In this document: in pieces, positions 23,656 to 35,859 of the stretch | How the letters are laid out: each line of letters opens with the position of its first letter | How positions within the stretch are numbered: the stretch's first letter is position 1 | Assembly (NCBI GenBank): GCA_027924585.1 | Contig: BSBM01000865.1 | Location: 7,243,001-7,307,000, forward strand | DNA from: Larix kaempferi | Lineage: Eukaryota; Streptophyta; Pinopsida; Pinales; Pinaceae | Direction: 5' to 3' | DNA length: 64,000 nt | Position numbers and translations under genes: made by a program | The notes under the pieces: model-generated | What the model saw: the letters and a program-made list of their open reading frames with translations, nothing else | Database searches by the model: none | Told to the model about the DNA's origin: nothing

Positions 23656-24250
23656 TGTTAGGATAATTAATACTCCATCCTTGTCCTACTTATGATTATT
23701 TACCTTTTCCTAGTAGTTGATGATGGCATTCTCCCCCTAGTGGTGTACATATGTCATCTAATACCCATTACCCACCTAATTAACCCTGCATGCATGATTT
23801 TAGGCCTACCAGAGTCAGTTCCCTACATTTTAGGAGCCTACTCTGTGTTCTAGTTCAGTCCACCTAAGTCCCTGAACTCTACTGGGGGTGTTAGCTCCGA
23901 TCACCACTAATTGTGATATTATGCACCCTTTTTGACCTACTTTGCATCCAAAACTCACTAATGCACCCTCCTTGGTCAGTTAATTCAATGTGTCTTCAGT
24001 TAACTAAGTTTTGGTTTAGTTGAGTTGAGTTTGGGTCTTCTGGAGCACTTCAGTGGTGACAATTCCTATGCTAGACAGAATGAGACTCGAAAGCTCCTAG
24101 GATATTCGAATTCTCTTTATTGTAACATATTTTTGGAATTTACTAATTAATGGATAATGTTACACATTTCTACTTCCATCTCAGTTCCAATGCATGATTA
24201 ATTTTACTACTCTCTTCACTGCAATTTTCATTGTAATTCACCTTCTCTGC
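23656..24250 (+). repeat. 3' LTR of element B, cut by element D
   Basis: It matches 10375-10966, then stops at CTTCTCTGC where element D begins. The terminal 60 bp present in the left LTR are absent here. Confidence 0.9.
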
Positions 24251-24894
24251 TATAACATCCCCAATTTTCACAAAATTTAAAATTTTTTGAGTGGCATTAA
24301 ATGCTTTTTTTATGTGGAAGTATCGTTAATGATAATTTAATTCATTTAACCATGTAGTTATTATGTATTATGACGACACAATCTTCACTTAGTCATCAAT
24401 GTTATAATTATGTTACCTCGATTAAATACTATGTTTATATTTTGGTTGTAAATGTGTTTACTGCAAGCGAATGAATGGATGCATGTATTAATGTTGGGGC
24501 GGCATGCTGGAAGTTTTAATACTATCGTTTTCTCTAAATAATTGTGGTTACTTATTATATGTATAAACATTGTCACTTAACTTAGCACATTCTATATTAT
24601 TGTTTTAATCATAAATACTAATTGTTTGCTTTTCCTGTTTGATGAAGGGGTCCTATGGGTACCCTGAGGCTTAGTTAGCTACTAGCTAGTTAATGCGCTT
24701 AAACTTCTATTACAGATCATAGGTAAGAGTGAGATTCCAAACTGAATCATAATCGGTGTAAGTCAATTTGACTTAGCTATACTTCAATTAGCCTTCGATG
24801 TTAAGTACAAACGTATAGAGAACTTTACTTTGTACAAGGGTAAGACCTAACCTAGATATGATTATTAATTTAAGAATTTTATTCAATACGATGG

Positions 24895-24919
24895 TATATA
24901 TATATACATACATACATAC

Positions 24920-24985
<66 letters not shown>

Positions 24986-24986
24986 T
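24895..24986. repeat. Microsatellite (TA)n-(CATA)n-(CA)n in the LTR of D
   Basis: Mixed TA, CATA and CA runs. The other LTR has only a short TA run at the same place (about 40930-40957). Confidence 0.95.
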
Positions 24987-27142
24987 TTCAAGCTGCATAC
25001 ATTTTACATAGCTTATTAATGTCCTATGTATTCACTTATGAACTCGATAGAGTTTAAACTTCACATTCGAAATAATTCTTATATAATATTGTTTTGATGG
25101 TATTAATGGCATATCTTAAATGTATTCGAATGTCAACTATAGTTTTTATACATGTATGTTTTAATATGGCAATGTTACGACCATGAATTACAAACTTGTA
25201 ATGTGAGGATTTGGTAACAAGACCTAACTATATGTTATAAGCTATGTGCTATGAACTAATATGCAAATATATATACTATATGCTATATGCATAGTATAGT
25301 CCACGGATTACTCTAAAATGGAACTATATACTATATGAATATACCTATCAATAGACCAAAAATTTAACCATGGTGGAACTCTGCGTTGGCAGGAGTACTG
25401 GGATTCGGTAGCTGTAACACTTAAATGTTATTTAATGTGGTTTTGGTGGAAATCCCGTTGGAGACCCTGTGGCAAGGCTTCACGTTATGTTTCTTGGGTT
25501 TTGCGATAAACCCTAGCTATGTTTTGATTGATCTCGATGAGGCTTAACTTGGAACATTCATTTGGCATTGGTAGTGGTAGGAAAGGCCAACCAACTCTCA
25601 AAAAACTAGGGTTTGTAAACAACTGTTGCAAATCCCTCCAGGGTTTCGATACCGAGACCTCATAACCTACATCTTTGTCAACCGCAGGCTATATGAACTA
25701 GAGTCTTTTTACAATAGTTTTTAACCCTTACTGGGTTTGATGGTGAATCTTTACACCACAGGTTTGATGCGGTAAGCACCACCATCACATACGTTGGTGA
25801 AGTTTCTTTGGATTTGATCAGGCGTGCTGATGAATTCGAAGATAATGTAATAGTCAATCTTCAGTGTTTCGTCGAGTTTTTTAATGATACATCGTTTTAA
25901 AATAATGTGTTTGAGTTACTTCATTTATAACATGATTTAACCAATTAAGTTGATGATAATCATGACAGGTCGATCCCTCGGCATTTGGTTAAGGTTAGTG
26001 AGAGAGGGATAAGAGCTTCTTTGGCCATGGTAAGCCTCAGTGATTCCCTATGGGTATCCTATTTGCAACTCAGAAGCAAAAGGTGAAGCTTGGCACTGAT
26101 GCTAGTCTGGTTTTGGCTTCGCCGAGATTGATTTTATAGCTTGTTGTAAACTTATAAGCCGTATGTCATTTTTTACAGTGAGGGTTGAACCCTTGAGCGT
26201 TGGCTAACGTTGGTTTCTCAGTGCTTCCCTTCGTTACTGTTTGTAAAATAATATATATATGGATTAATAAAAGATAACTTCTGGTTTTTAATATGTGAAT
26301 TATTTTAATATTCAAACTGTGCTTACTGCCTTCTCATCATTTTCCTATGGGTAATTCAATGTGGTTGTATTTTGATTTGGTAAAAGCCCTTCGGGCTATG
26401 CAAATGTTTTTGGGTGGAAACCCTATGTGTTACAAATGTTGATGTTTAGAAGTTAGTTACTAGGGGTTTCGAACTTAGTTCTTGCTTACGCACTTAAGTT
26501 GTAATGTGAGTAATTATAATTCCAAACCGCAAGTTTGGGTGAGTCGAGACTCAAACCCTAAACCTCTGCGTAATTGATTAAATTGTTAACAGATTTTTTT
26601 TAAAGAGATGATATAGGGTACCTATATTGATATTCCAATCCTCTACCAAGCTGTGAATCTTGTGCCAATCGGTTTATGTAAATCAAAATTGTATTGACCC
26701 ATTGGGTGAGCCCTTGTGGTCTCAAACCTGAGTCTATAATGTTTACAGTGATGCTGCATGTATAAATTCCTTGTATAAATTAATAGTTGAAATAACATGA
26801 AAATAGTGTAATTCTCCATAAAAGTGTTTGACTTAGCATGTTTATGTTTTAAAGAATAGTTCTTGTGTGAGATAAAATGGGATGGTTAATTATAGTGAAA
26901 CGATTCATGATACTTAATGTTTGATAAAGGATAAATACATGTTTATAGATGTTTTCGCATATAGTATTTCCAAATTCGATTGGTTAAAATTTGATTTGGA
27001 GACTGTTACTTCTGTATTAAGCCATGTGTTGCTATGAAATGTTAAACTCTAAGAGATAAGCTATATTGTTTAAATTTTTCGACAGAGAATAAGAGAGCTT
27101 AGTTTTGTTTTAAAAGAAGACTGTAATGTTTATTTGCCAGGT

Positions 27143-27145
<3 letters not shown>

Positions 27146-27192
<47 letters not shown>

Positions 27193-27206
27193 ATATATAT
27201 ATATAG

Positions 27207-27241
<35 letters not shown>

Positions 27242-27397
27242 CATAAATATAGATATATACACATATATATACAGATATATACATATCTATATATATGTAT
27301 ATATATATATATGTATATACATAAATATAGATATGTACACATATATATACATATATATGCATATCTATACATACATACATATATATATATATATATT
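27146..27397. repeat. Expanded AT-rich microsatellite in the LTR of D
   Basis: About 250 bp of TA runs with interspersed CATATA and AGATATA units. The matching place in the other LTR (about 43106-43128) has only about 20 bp. Frames here encode Tyr/Ile repeats and are not genes. Confidence 0.95.
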
Positions 27398-28390
27398 ATT
27401 TATTTGTTTTTGGAGTATCTATTTGGTGTTTATAAAATAAATAAAGAATAAGTATTACTTATTCTATAATATATGTTCTTAAAGTTGAGATAAATGTATA
27501 CTTTTATAACTCTGAAAAATGATATATCATTCATCTTATCACTAAGGATCATTCAAATCTAATTATAATTTTTAACTTCTTTGTACTAGAGTAGGGCACT
27601 TAAACAATGTGTGGAAAAATTTAGAGAGGTATTTTATTCGATCATAATTTCAATATTCAGAAAAGAACCTTGAAATCAGCATTCTAAATCTAAAAGTTAA
27701 GTAAAAGACAATTTTTTGAAGTAGATAACAGTTCAAATTTTAAAGCATTCAGAAAACTAATATGACAGAAAATAAATAAGATAACATAATGAAAACTTGT
27801 TAACAGCAGAGGGTGACAAACATCCAAAGGAGCCCGTTCCACCCAATCGTCTCCTGAAGACAGCCAAATCACTTTCCTTAGGACCCCCGATCCTATTCAC
27901 TGAACCACCATGACGAAGATGCTGTGTGGAGAATGGAATAAATTCCTTTGCAACTCAGCAGTAGTACTTAACAGTAATACTTCATCCTTTAGCAATAATG
28001 AACTCAACAATGTGGCTACACTAGTTTGTAATGTAGTCTTAACTCACTCAATCACTTACTAGGCTTCCCCTCATCGAATCTCTTGTTCTCTCTTATCTTT
28101 CTCTTTCAGAAATTATCACAAGGTAGGACTAAGCAACCTCTTGCTGAATTCGATGGGTAGATAAAGCATGCCTAGGTTTTTGGTTAGTTTCTTTAGTTAA
28201 TGAGCCACCTGCTCATTTCCACTTTCTTGAGGAACATGACCATAAAAGTAGGGAATTTTCCCCCTGCAACAACTAGAAGTGAGTTGAGGATGCTACCAAG
28301 TGTTAGCTTGCTCTCTACCCCAGTCCATTCCTCCTAGTGGGTGAGTGAACACTCATTCAATAGCCTCCTTTGGATATTTGTCTCCACTTT

Positions 28391-28400
28391 CTATTTATAA
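28391..28400 (-). promoter_or_regulatory. TATA box of the D LTR
   Basis: The minus strand reads TTATAAATAG about 130 bp inside the LTR start, the likely U3 promoter position. This is by motif only. Confidence 0.5.
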
Positions 28401-28534
28401 AAAATAAAATATTCAGAGTAATTAATGACAGTCATCATTGACCCCACTTGGTCAATAATCATAAAACTTTACAATAACTTAAAACATAATGTTTTTCTCA
28501 CAACATAAAATGTTCAAAATTTTGGTATGTGACA

Positions 28535-28549
28535 AGCACCCCCTCTTAA
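28535..28549 (-). other. Polypurine tract of element D
   Basis: The minus strand reads AAGAGGGGGTGCTTG directly before the LTR start TGTCACATACC. Confidence 0.8.
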
Positions 28550-28574
28550 GTTTAATATCGTCCTCGATGTTGCT

Positions 28575-30909
28575 TTATTCATCATCCTCTAAGTCTTCCT
28601 GGAATAGAATTGGATATTCCACCTGCATATTGCTTTCCAATTCCCAGGTTGCTTCATCCGGACTAAGGTGCTTCCATTGCACCTTTACCTGTCCAATGGT
28701 ATGATTACAAAGAAAAATCTCCCTCTTGTCGAGGATACAGTCTGGTTCAACCAGAAAATATCCTTCTGGTTCCAACTGTACATCATTCGAATAAATCACA
28801 TGAGTATCATCATGCACATACTTTTTCAAAAGAGAGATATGAAATACATTATGCACTTTAATATTTGGTGGCAAAGCCAACTGATAAGCCACTAGTCCCA
28901 CCCTGTATAGTATTTCAAAAGGTCCACAATACCTTGGTGCTAGTTTAGCATAGCTTCCTAATTTTAAGGAGCTCTTTTTATGTTGTACCTTGAGGAAAAC
29001 ATGTTCACCAACCTGAAACTCTTTCTGAGTTCTTTTGAGATCTGCATGACTTTTCTGTCTATCTTGTGCAATTTTCAAATTGCCTTGAACCTATTTGACA
29101 GTTAGTTCCATTTATTTTAATAACTTAGGTCCTAACATTAACTTTTCAACTGGATTACTCCATGAAATAGGAGTATTACATTTTCTGCCATACAAAATTT
29201 CAAATGGACTGAGTTTTGTTGAAGTTTGGTAATGTTTATCATAAGAAAACTCAGCAAGATGCAAATATTCCTCCCATTTACCTGGTTGATCTCTAACATA
29301 CATTCTTAACATATCTTCAAGAATCTGATTGACTCTTTCTGTTTTCCCATCCGTTTGCGGATGAAAATATGTACTGAAATTTAAAGTAGTATCTATACCT
29401 TTAAATAAAGACTTTTAGGAATTTCCTGTAAACTTAGGATCCCTGTCAGAAATTATAACTTTTGGAATCCCATGCAAACAAAAATTTTGTTTCATAAAAA
29501 ATTCAACAATGTTAGCAGCCTTGTAGGTTGTTTTCATAGGTATGAAATGGGCTGCTTTACAAAGCTTATCCACAACTACCATTATGGAATCATTTTGTTT
29601 CTAATTTTTGGGTAAAACAGTTATAAAGTCAATACTAATTATTTCCCATTTCCAATCTCGGACTGGTAGTGGCTACAATAATATAGCTAGGTGTTGATGT
29701 TCAGCCTTTATTTGCTAACGTTTCATACACCTAGCAATATATTCAGCTACCTCATTTTACATATTTGGCCAAAAGTAATCCTTCCTCAGCATTGTTATCA
29801 TCTTTTGGTAACCAGGATGTCCTGAGTATGGACTTTTATGTAATTCATTTAAAATCAGTAACTTAATTTTAGCAACATTAGGCACATAAAGTCTATTTTT
29901 ATACAGCATTAACCCTATTTCGTCAATTCTGAAATCTGTTATTAAATTTTCAGTATTATTTTCAGCAACCTTTTCATGTAATTTTTGATATTTTTCATCC
30001 ATTCTAATCCCTTCTATAATCTGATTTTCTAAATCTGTTTTATAAGTATTGATTGCCGCCACAAAATTTACTCTTGCATTTCTACTTAATGCATCAGCAA
30101 CTTTATTTTCTTTACCTTTAATGTGCTGAATTTCAAAATCATATTCGGTAAGGAAATCTAAGCACCTAGCTTGCCACACGTTAAGATTTGGTTGATCGAA
30201 TAAATATTTTAAGCCTTTATTATCTGTCATTAGTGTAAACTTCCTTCCGATTAAGTGATGGCACCACATCTTTAACGTATGTATCATGCCAGTCAACTTT
30301 AGGTTGTAAGTTGCATAGTTCTTTTCATGAATTTTTAACTTTCTAGACTCATAGGAAATCACACATGACCTTCTTGTGTTAAGACTCCGCCAAGTCCATC
30401 ATTGCATGCATTAGTGCACACAATGATATCCTTGTTTGGGTCCGCAAATTTTAGAATAGGTGCAGTTGTTAACAATTCTTTTAATTTCTTAAGACTTTCT
30501 TCACATTTTTTATCCCAAACAAACTCCTTACCTTTCTTTTGTAAAGAGGTTATAGGATTCGCTATTCAAGAGATATCTTCTATAGACTTACGATAGTAAC
30601 ATGTAATTCCCATAAAAGATTGTATGCCAGTTACATCTTTAGGGGCAGGCCATTCATTAATTCCTTTTATCTTGTCTGGGTCTACTCCGATTCCATCCTT
30701 GGATATCACATGCCCTATGTACAATATTTTATCTTTAAAGAAATCACATTTGCTTAACTTAGTGTAAAGTTGGTGTTTCCTTAACACTTGTAAAATTATC
30801 TTTAAGTGTTCGTCATGTTCTTCTTTAGTCTTAGAATAAATTAGAATGTCATCAATGAAAACAATTACAAACTTATCTAAGTACTGATGTAAAACAATAT
30901 TCATAAGAC
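28575..30909 (-). pseudogene. pol: Gypsy pol, 3' part: RT end, RNase H, integrase, chromodomain
   Basis: Continuation of the pol frame broken by element E. In sense order: the RT block with [11 protein letters not shown] (the YxDD-type catalytic box) and IGHVISKDGI at 30909-30566; RNase H with NYATYNLKL and TDNKGLKYL at about 30362-30190; the integrase zinc region HKSPYSGHPGY at about 29830 followed by damaged cysteines; integrase core blocks including ISDRDPKF and the HPQTDG-type motif (about 29640-29340); then a C-terminal block FQVGEHVFLKVQ and a chromodomain-like end, EPDCILDKRE...VQWKHLSPDEATWE, at 28720-28590. Chromodomains steer insertion towards marked chromatin in this group. Several stops and at least one frameshift make it non-functional. 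Confidence 0.88.
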
Positions 30910-30914
30910 ACATG

Positions 30915-31510
30915 ATGTTGATGTATATGTAACTTTGGAATGTATTTCACCCATGCATATTGTAGTCCTATAGAGATGTTATTATTCCTCTATACAGAAG
31001 TGTCATAACTTATAGTTGATGGGTTATTAGACCACCTTGATGGGGTCGGCCCTGTATGAGTCATGTGTGTAAAAGGGTTATTAGACCACCAAGTGTGGGG
31101 TCGGCCCGGATTAAGTTAACCATGGGTTATTAGGCTAAGCTAGACAAGTCTTCCCCATTAGTTCATTGGTCAGGACAGGACAAGTATAAATAGAGATCGG
31201 GAGATCTCTATTTGATCACTTATTACACACACTTCTCTCATTCGGAAAGTGGCACACTTGTGAGGAAGAGGATCTGTTGCTAAGAGAAGACTATCTCTTG
31301 TACTTTGGTTGTATCATTTCTCTTTCTATCTCTGAGGAATTTGTGGGGTTTTTCACCTTCTTGGTTTTCCCCGGTGAAACTCCGTGTCTCTTGTGTGCCT
31401 GCATTATTGTGTCCATGATTGATATGCTGTAGATATGCTGTAGATATGTTGTACATGTTATTCTCTCAGTTAATATCTTATATCAGATTGAAAATTTTGA
31501 AAAACTAATA
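30915..31510 (+). repeat. 5' LTR of element E
   Basis: TGTTGATGTATATG... to ...AAAACTAATA (last CA mutated), 596 bp. The 3' LTR is 648 bp; the difference is mainly an added duplication near 37190-37250 and a short deletion here. Confidence 0.92.
31185..31213 (+). promoter_or_regulatory. TATA box fused to a perfect hairpin in the 5' LTR of E
   Basis: TATAAATAG at 31185-31193, overlapping an 11-bp inverted repeat: stem AAATAGAGATC at 31188-31198, loop GGGA, partner at 31203-31213. The same structure is at 37448-37476 in the 3' LTR. Confidence 0.85.
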
Positions 31511-31522
31511 TGGTATCAGAGC
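31511..31522 (+). other. Primer binding site of element E
   Basis: TGGTATCAGAGC at the LTR end. Confidence 0.93.
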
Positions 31523-32640
31523 TAGCCTGAAAGAAGGCATGTATGACACTTGTTGCACTTGCGATGCTAGGGCTTGATATAGCAAAAACCAGTCATCATA
31601 GCACTTTCGCTATACATCCATTTTGACGATGTTTTTAGATCTGAAACTTTTAGAGGTTGAAGATAAGATCCCCATGTACCTTATATACAAAGAAAAAATT
31701 CTACCTCATTGCACTTTGTGTTTTATGATCTGTACAATCTAGGGTTTCTGCCTCTTCCAGATCTGAGTCATAAACAGGTGGCCTACGCAAAAATGTCATA
31801 ACATGGGATAGGAAGCTCCAAATTAAATTTTGTAAAATTTGACAGGTAGGGAATGGACAGTACTTTCATAGGCTGAAGTTTCAAAGGCCGAAAGTGAACC
31901 AGTGACACGTGGAACTCTGTACACATTCACTCTCCTATTTTATCCCATAAATAGGTCACGTTTCAACATGTCGCATAACTCTCTCTCAGAGAATCCAATT
32001 GAGATCAGACCTATGGGGTTGGAAATATTACAGGGAGGGCTACCATAAGTATAAGTTTCAGACTCTATGGATTCGTAATTTCGGAGTTACACCAGAAACA
32101 ATCAGGTGCATATTTATATCAAAATAGAATTGGATTTTGAACACCTTCATTCATGGCTCCGGGAATTAGGGTTTCAGAGAAAGTTGGTATTTTTGTAATT
32201 AGAGACCACACCTGAATGCTACTCATCAAAATAGAAATTTAGAGAAGAAGATCAAATTTTTTGGTTGGGTAAAAGGACGTGCTTGATCAAACCCTAGTTC
32301 AGGACTTTGATCAGAAAAATGGAAAATTAGGGCTTCTGCAAAAGTTGGAATTTTTTAAGTCTGTGACCATCGCTGGAAGCTCCTCAGAAAAATCAAAGTT
32401 TAGAGCTTTGGTTCAAACTTTTTGGTTGGGTAGAAGGGTGGGATTTATCAAACCGTAGTTTGGGATCCTGTCTAGAAGATCCAGAAGTTTCAAAGGCAAT
32501 TTTGAGGGGTGAAACTTTGCAGTTTTCAAATTCTGAGTATACCGGCTTGATGAGCTCATCAAGGCGCATCTTTCTATCCTTTCAGAAGTTTGAATTTTTA
32601 GGGTTTCTATGAAAAACCCTAATCCAGCTCCAGATCTAGT
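31523..32640 (+). other. Long untranslated leader of element E
   Basis: About 1.1 kb with no conserved frame, yet clearly similar to the leader of F (53131 down to about 52010). It contains two tandem units 161 bp apart, beginning near 32164 and 32325, each with AATTAGGG, AAGTTGG and TTTTTTGGTTGGGT-like blocks. Confidence 0.75.
32164..32485 (+). repeat. 161-bp tandem pair in the leader of E
   Basis: Two units, spacing 161 bp. Element F has the same two units with the same 161-bp spacing (52301 and 52462 on the plus strand). Such length conservation in a leader is notable. Confidence 0.75.
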
Positions 32641-34177
32641 TCCTACAAATCAAGTGGATTGGGTTAATCCTAGAAGAGAATGGATTGGTCACCTGCATAA
32701 GTGAAGAAGTTCCTATTTCAGAGGGAGATGAGGCTAAGGCCTTACATAAGAAGATTACAAGCAATCTCGATAGGTATGAATTATCCAGGTATGTTTCAAG
32801 ATTTGTTCATGATTAAGTTTATGGTATGTTTGTCTTCATATTATTATGGTTAGTACAATCTTGATTAAATTTAGACTTGTCGTATCACCTTAATAAAATT
32901 ATGAATGCATGATAGAAGATAAGCATTGATTAGGGTGTTGACACTTATGATTTTACTAATGTATTATGGTTTTGTATGAGGTTTATGTTGTCCGCTAACA
33001 TGAAAGGTACACCAAGAAAGACGAATCATGTTCTAGTTCAAGAACATATGATCATGGTGACATGAAGACAAAGATTCATCCATTGTCATGGATCACTTAG
33101 AAGATCTATTTACAAGGTATGTATAACTTGGTTCTATAAAGGTTAACTTATGAGATATGCAGATTACTAGCACAAGTCGTTGAAAAGAACAAGAAGACAT
33201 CATGTGGGTATGTTAGACATAACTAGCTAACATACTAATCCAAGTATGTTTTTCCTATATCATGTTAGAATCCTACCTTATGATAGGATCTCTTATATAA
33301 GTATACATGGAATGATTGATAATGATTATTCATAGGTTTGAATAATCATGGGTGTATGCATATTATGTTTTTTACCTTAATTTATGATATGACTAATCGT
33401 AAGAGTCCTTGAATACTAATGCTTATTATTTATGTTTGAAATGATCATGACTATACATGCTTAAGATTATTGTGTTTTGATAGTATTGAGAATATACTAA
33501 TAGATGTATGATTATGTATGAGATCTTAAGGATATCACAATAATGATACTTGTAAGCATGCATAGTGATCGAGGATGGATATAAGTTTAAGGACAGGTAA
33601 TCCAGGAAGCAAAGATCAAGAGGGAGCACACTCAGTAGTTTCTGCAAGGATGCAGATATTCAGAGGGAGTCAACCACTTCTCACAATCCACATCAGAATG
33701 GAGTTGCAAAAAGGAAGCAAAGACTGAGAAGGAGTCAACCCAACAAACAAACAAAGATAAGTATTTGAATTATCATTTCTTGCATATTTGATTGGTTAAC
33801 TAATACTATTCAATGATGTATATACTGATGTTCCTAGAATTAGGTTGTGTATTATGCATATTAGAATAATTGCATTAATGAACAGTATACTACTAGTATG
33901 CATGTGATGGGTAAGTGGCCTATGGCACTGTACAACATTCCATTGCTACTTATCTAGAATGAAACCTCTTTACTGACATGTTGGGAGTAGTGCAAACTCT
34001 TAACAATGTTCTGGTAGAGATTGGAAGGCATCTAGAAAGTTACGGGATATGGATAAATGTTGTATTAAATCAATGGCTAAAGTAATTTCATGACTATATG
34101 ACTATTTCTGTATGTGTAAGAATTTATTTTGAAAACTATGAGAAATTTATAATCATGCAATTTAACCTATTTTGTAG
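32641..34177 (+). pseudogene. Gag and integrase scraps with GT...AG intervals, element E
   Basis: Instead of gag-protease-integrase there are short pieces. A gag scrap near 32640-32788 has GDEAKALHKK, matching DEEAKVLHNK of gag in A. GT...AG intervals follow: 32789-33006 (218 nt) and 33117-33162 (46 nt), then a donor-like GTATGTTTTT at 33243. An integrase scrap at about 33590-33750 has FCKDADIQRES and HNPHQNGVAKRK, the copia motif around the third catalytic residue. The acceptor-like TTTTGTAG ends at 34177, where the RT begins. E and F share all of this. The intervals could be real introns or decayed remains; splicing is inference. Confidence 0.6.
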
Positions 34178-35752
34178 GAAAGATCGTATATGAGCACCTA
34201 CAAAAGAAGGACTACAACATTTGTTTTAGCAACAAATTTATCTATTGAAGATATTGAATATATTGTAGTTCCCAGGATTCGGGAAGAATGCCATGATCGA
34301 GGAGTACCAGTCGATCATGAAGAATGATGTTTGGGATGCAGTCCCAAGACCTGAAGGGAAGTCTATTGTGATTTCCAAATGGATCTATAAGATCAAGCAT
34401 GCTGCAGATGGTAGCATGGAGAAATAGAAAACGAGGTTTGTAGCTCATGGCTTCTCCTAGAAAAAAAAAAGGCGATTGAGTATGACGAGACTTCTACACC
34501 TATAGCCATGCACACTTCCATCAGATCAGTACTTTCTTTGGCTGCAGTGATGAAATGGAAGATACACCAGATGGATGTCAAGACAACTTTCTTGAATGGT
34601 GTAGTCGAAGAGGAAGTGTATGTGGAGCAGCCACTTGGTTTTGAGACACATGACGAGAAGTCATATATGTGCAGAACTTGGTATGGTAGGATAGACAACT
34701 TTCTATCCAATTTGGGATTTACCAAGAGTAAAGCATATTCCAACCTTTACTACAAGGTTGAATAAGGAAATCCAGTGATACTACTTTTGTATGTGGATGA
34801 CCTGTTTATTACAGGTGAAGATAGAATGATCGTTGACACGCAGCGAAATCTTGCTGCCAAGTTTGGGATGAAGAACTTGTGGATGATGCACTACTTTCTA
34901 GGAATGGAGGTGTGGCAGAGTGCAGATGGAATCTTCCTTGGACAAGGGAAGTATGCAATAGAGAACCTGAAGAGGTTTGGGATGATGGACTGCAAGGACA
35001 TGGCCACACCTATGGCATTGAACCTGAAGCTTCTGTGTGATGCTTCATCTGATCCGGTTGATGTCACTGTGTATCGTCATATGATTGGGTCCTTGATGTA
35101 CCTAACAAACACGAGACCAGATATTTGCTTTGCGATGAACACATTGAGCCAGTTCTTGACAGATCCGAGAAGTGTTCACCTAGTTGCTATAAAGCATATT
35201 CTGAGGTACCTGAAGGGTACGGTTGACTATGGGCTCAAGTATCATGCAAATCAAAAGTTTAACCTGTAGGTTTATGTTGATTCAGATTGGACAGGCAGTG
35301 CTGCATATAGGAAGAGCACATCTGGGTGCTACTTCAGTATGGGATCAGGTGTGATCTCTTGGTTTAGAAGGAAGCAGTCCTGTGTAGCACTGAGTAGAGC
35401 CAAAGCAAAGTATGTTGCAGCTTGTTCAGCTAGTTTTGAGGCAGTATGGATCTGGAAGCTACTGTCTGAGTTATTTGATCTCCGGTTGGATGCTACTGGT
35501 ATCTTTTGTGATAACCAGATTTGTGTGAAGCTATCTGAGAACCTAGTGTTCCACGATAGGTCAAAAAACATTGAGATCAAATATCATTATATCAGGGATA
35601 TGGTGTAGAGAAGAGCAGTGAAGCTCCTGTATGTTGCGATGGATGAGAAGATTGCAGATGTACTGACGAAACCACTAGCTAGAGTGAAGTTCGAGTACTT
35701 CAGAGAGAGTCTTGGTGTTCTTCAGATTGACGACACTTCAAGGAAGAAGTGA
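34178..35752 (+). pseudogene. pol: Copia reverse transcriptase-RNase H of element E
   Basis: The RT begins after the acceptor-like site. Pieces include KWKIHQMDVKTTFLNG (RT core, with the conserved Asp), YVDDLF near 34791-34808 (catalytic box), then RNase H blocks VYVDSDWTG, KYVAACSA and CDNQICVKLSE, and the tail IADVLTKPLARVKFEYFR, ending at a TGA at 35752. Stops occur near 34426, 34766, 35270 and 35609. The block LKKALYGLKQAPR expected between CR and TWYGRID is missing here, as in A. The catalytic Glu of the usual RAEAEY box reads Lys. It is not functional. Confidence 0.9.
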
Positions 35753-35859
35753 TGGACACATTTGTTGAATCCATTCCAAGCATGGTGAGAGGAGGATCCT
35801 TCCATGGCTATGGATGTAAGCACTAGATGATGAGCATCAGGACAATCCTCCAGTTATTG

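Larger units (their letters stand above)
10375..24250 (+). mobile_element. Element B: non-autonomous gag-only Ty1/copia, split by A and C
   Basis: The left LTR (10375-11026) and the right LTR (23656-24250) both start TGTTAGGATAATTAATAC. A primer site follows the left LTR and a purine tract precedes the right one. Two insertions split the interior: A (11265-18262) and C (18387-22029). Removing them leaves a short leader, gag, an aspartic protease block, an acidic linker and a scrap of the RT amino end. Integrase, the RT core and RNase H are absent. The right LTR is cut by element D, so the last 60 bp of that LTR are displaced and the second target-site copy is not visible. Confidence 0.85.
24251..28534 (-). 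repeat. 3' LTR of element D (4284 bp)
   Basis: Plus-strand ends are TATAACATCCCC (TG mutated to TA) and ...GGTATGTGACA. The right LTR 40279-43149 matches it from the start to about 27410. It contains long dinucleotide runs and a TATA box. It carries no coding frame I can support. Confidence 0.9.

Noticed and set aside
27099-27451. Three overlapping frames of Tyr/Ile repeats
   Set aside because: They lie on a TA-rich microsatellite and are open on both strands only because the repeat lacks stops.
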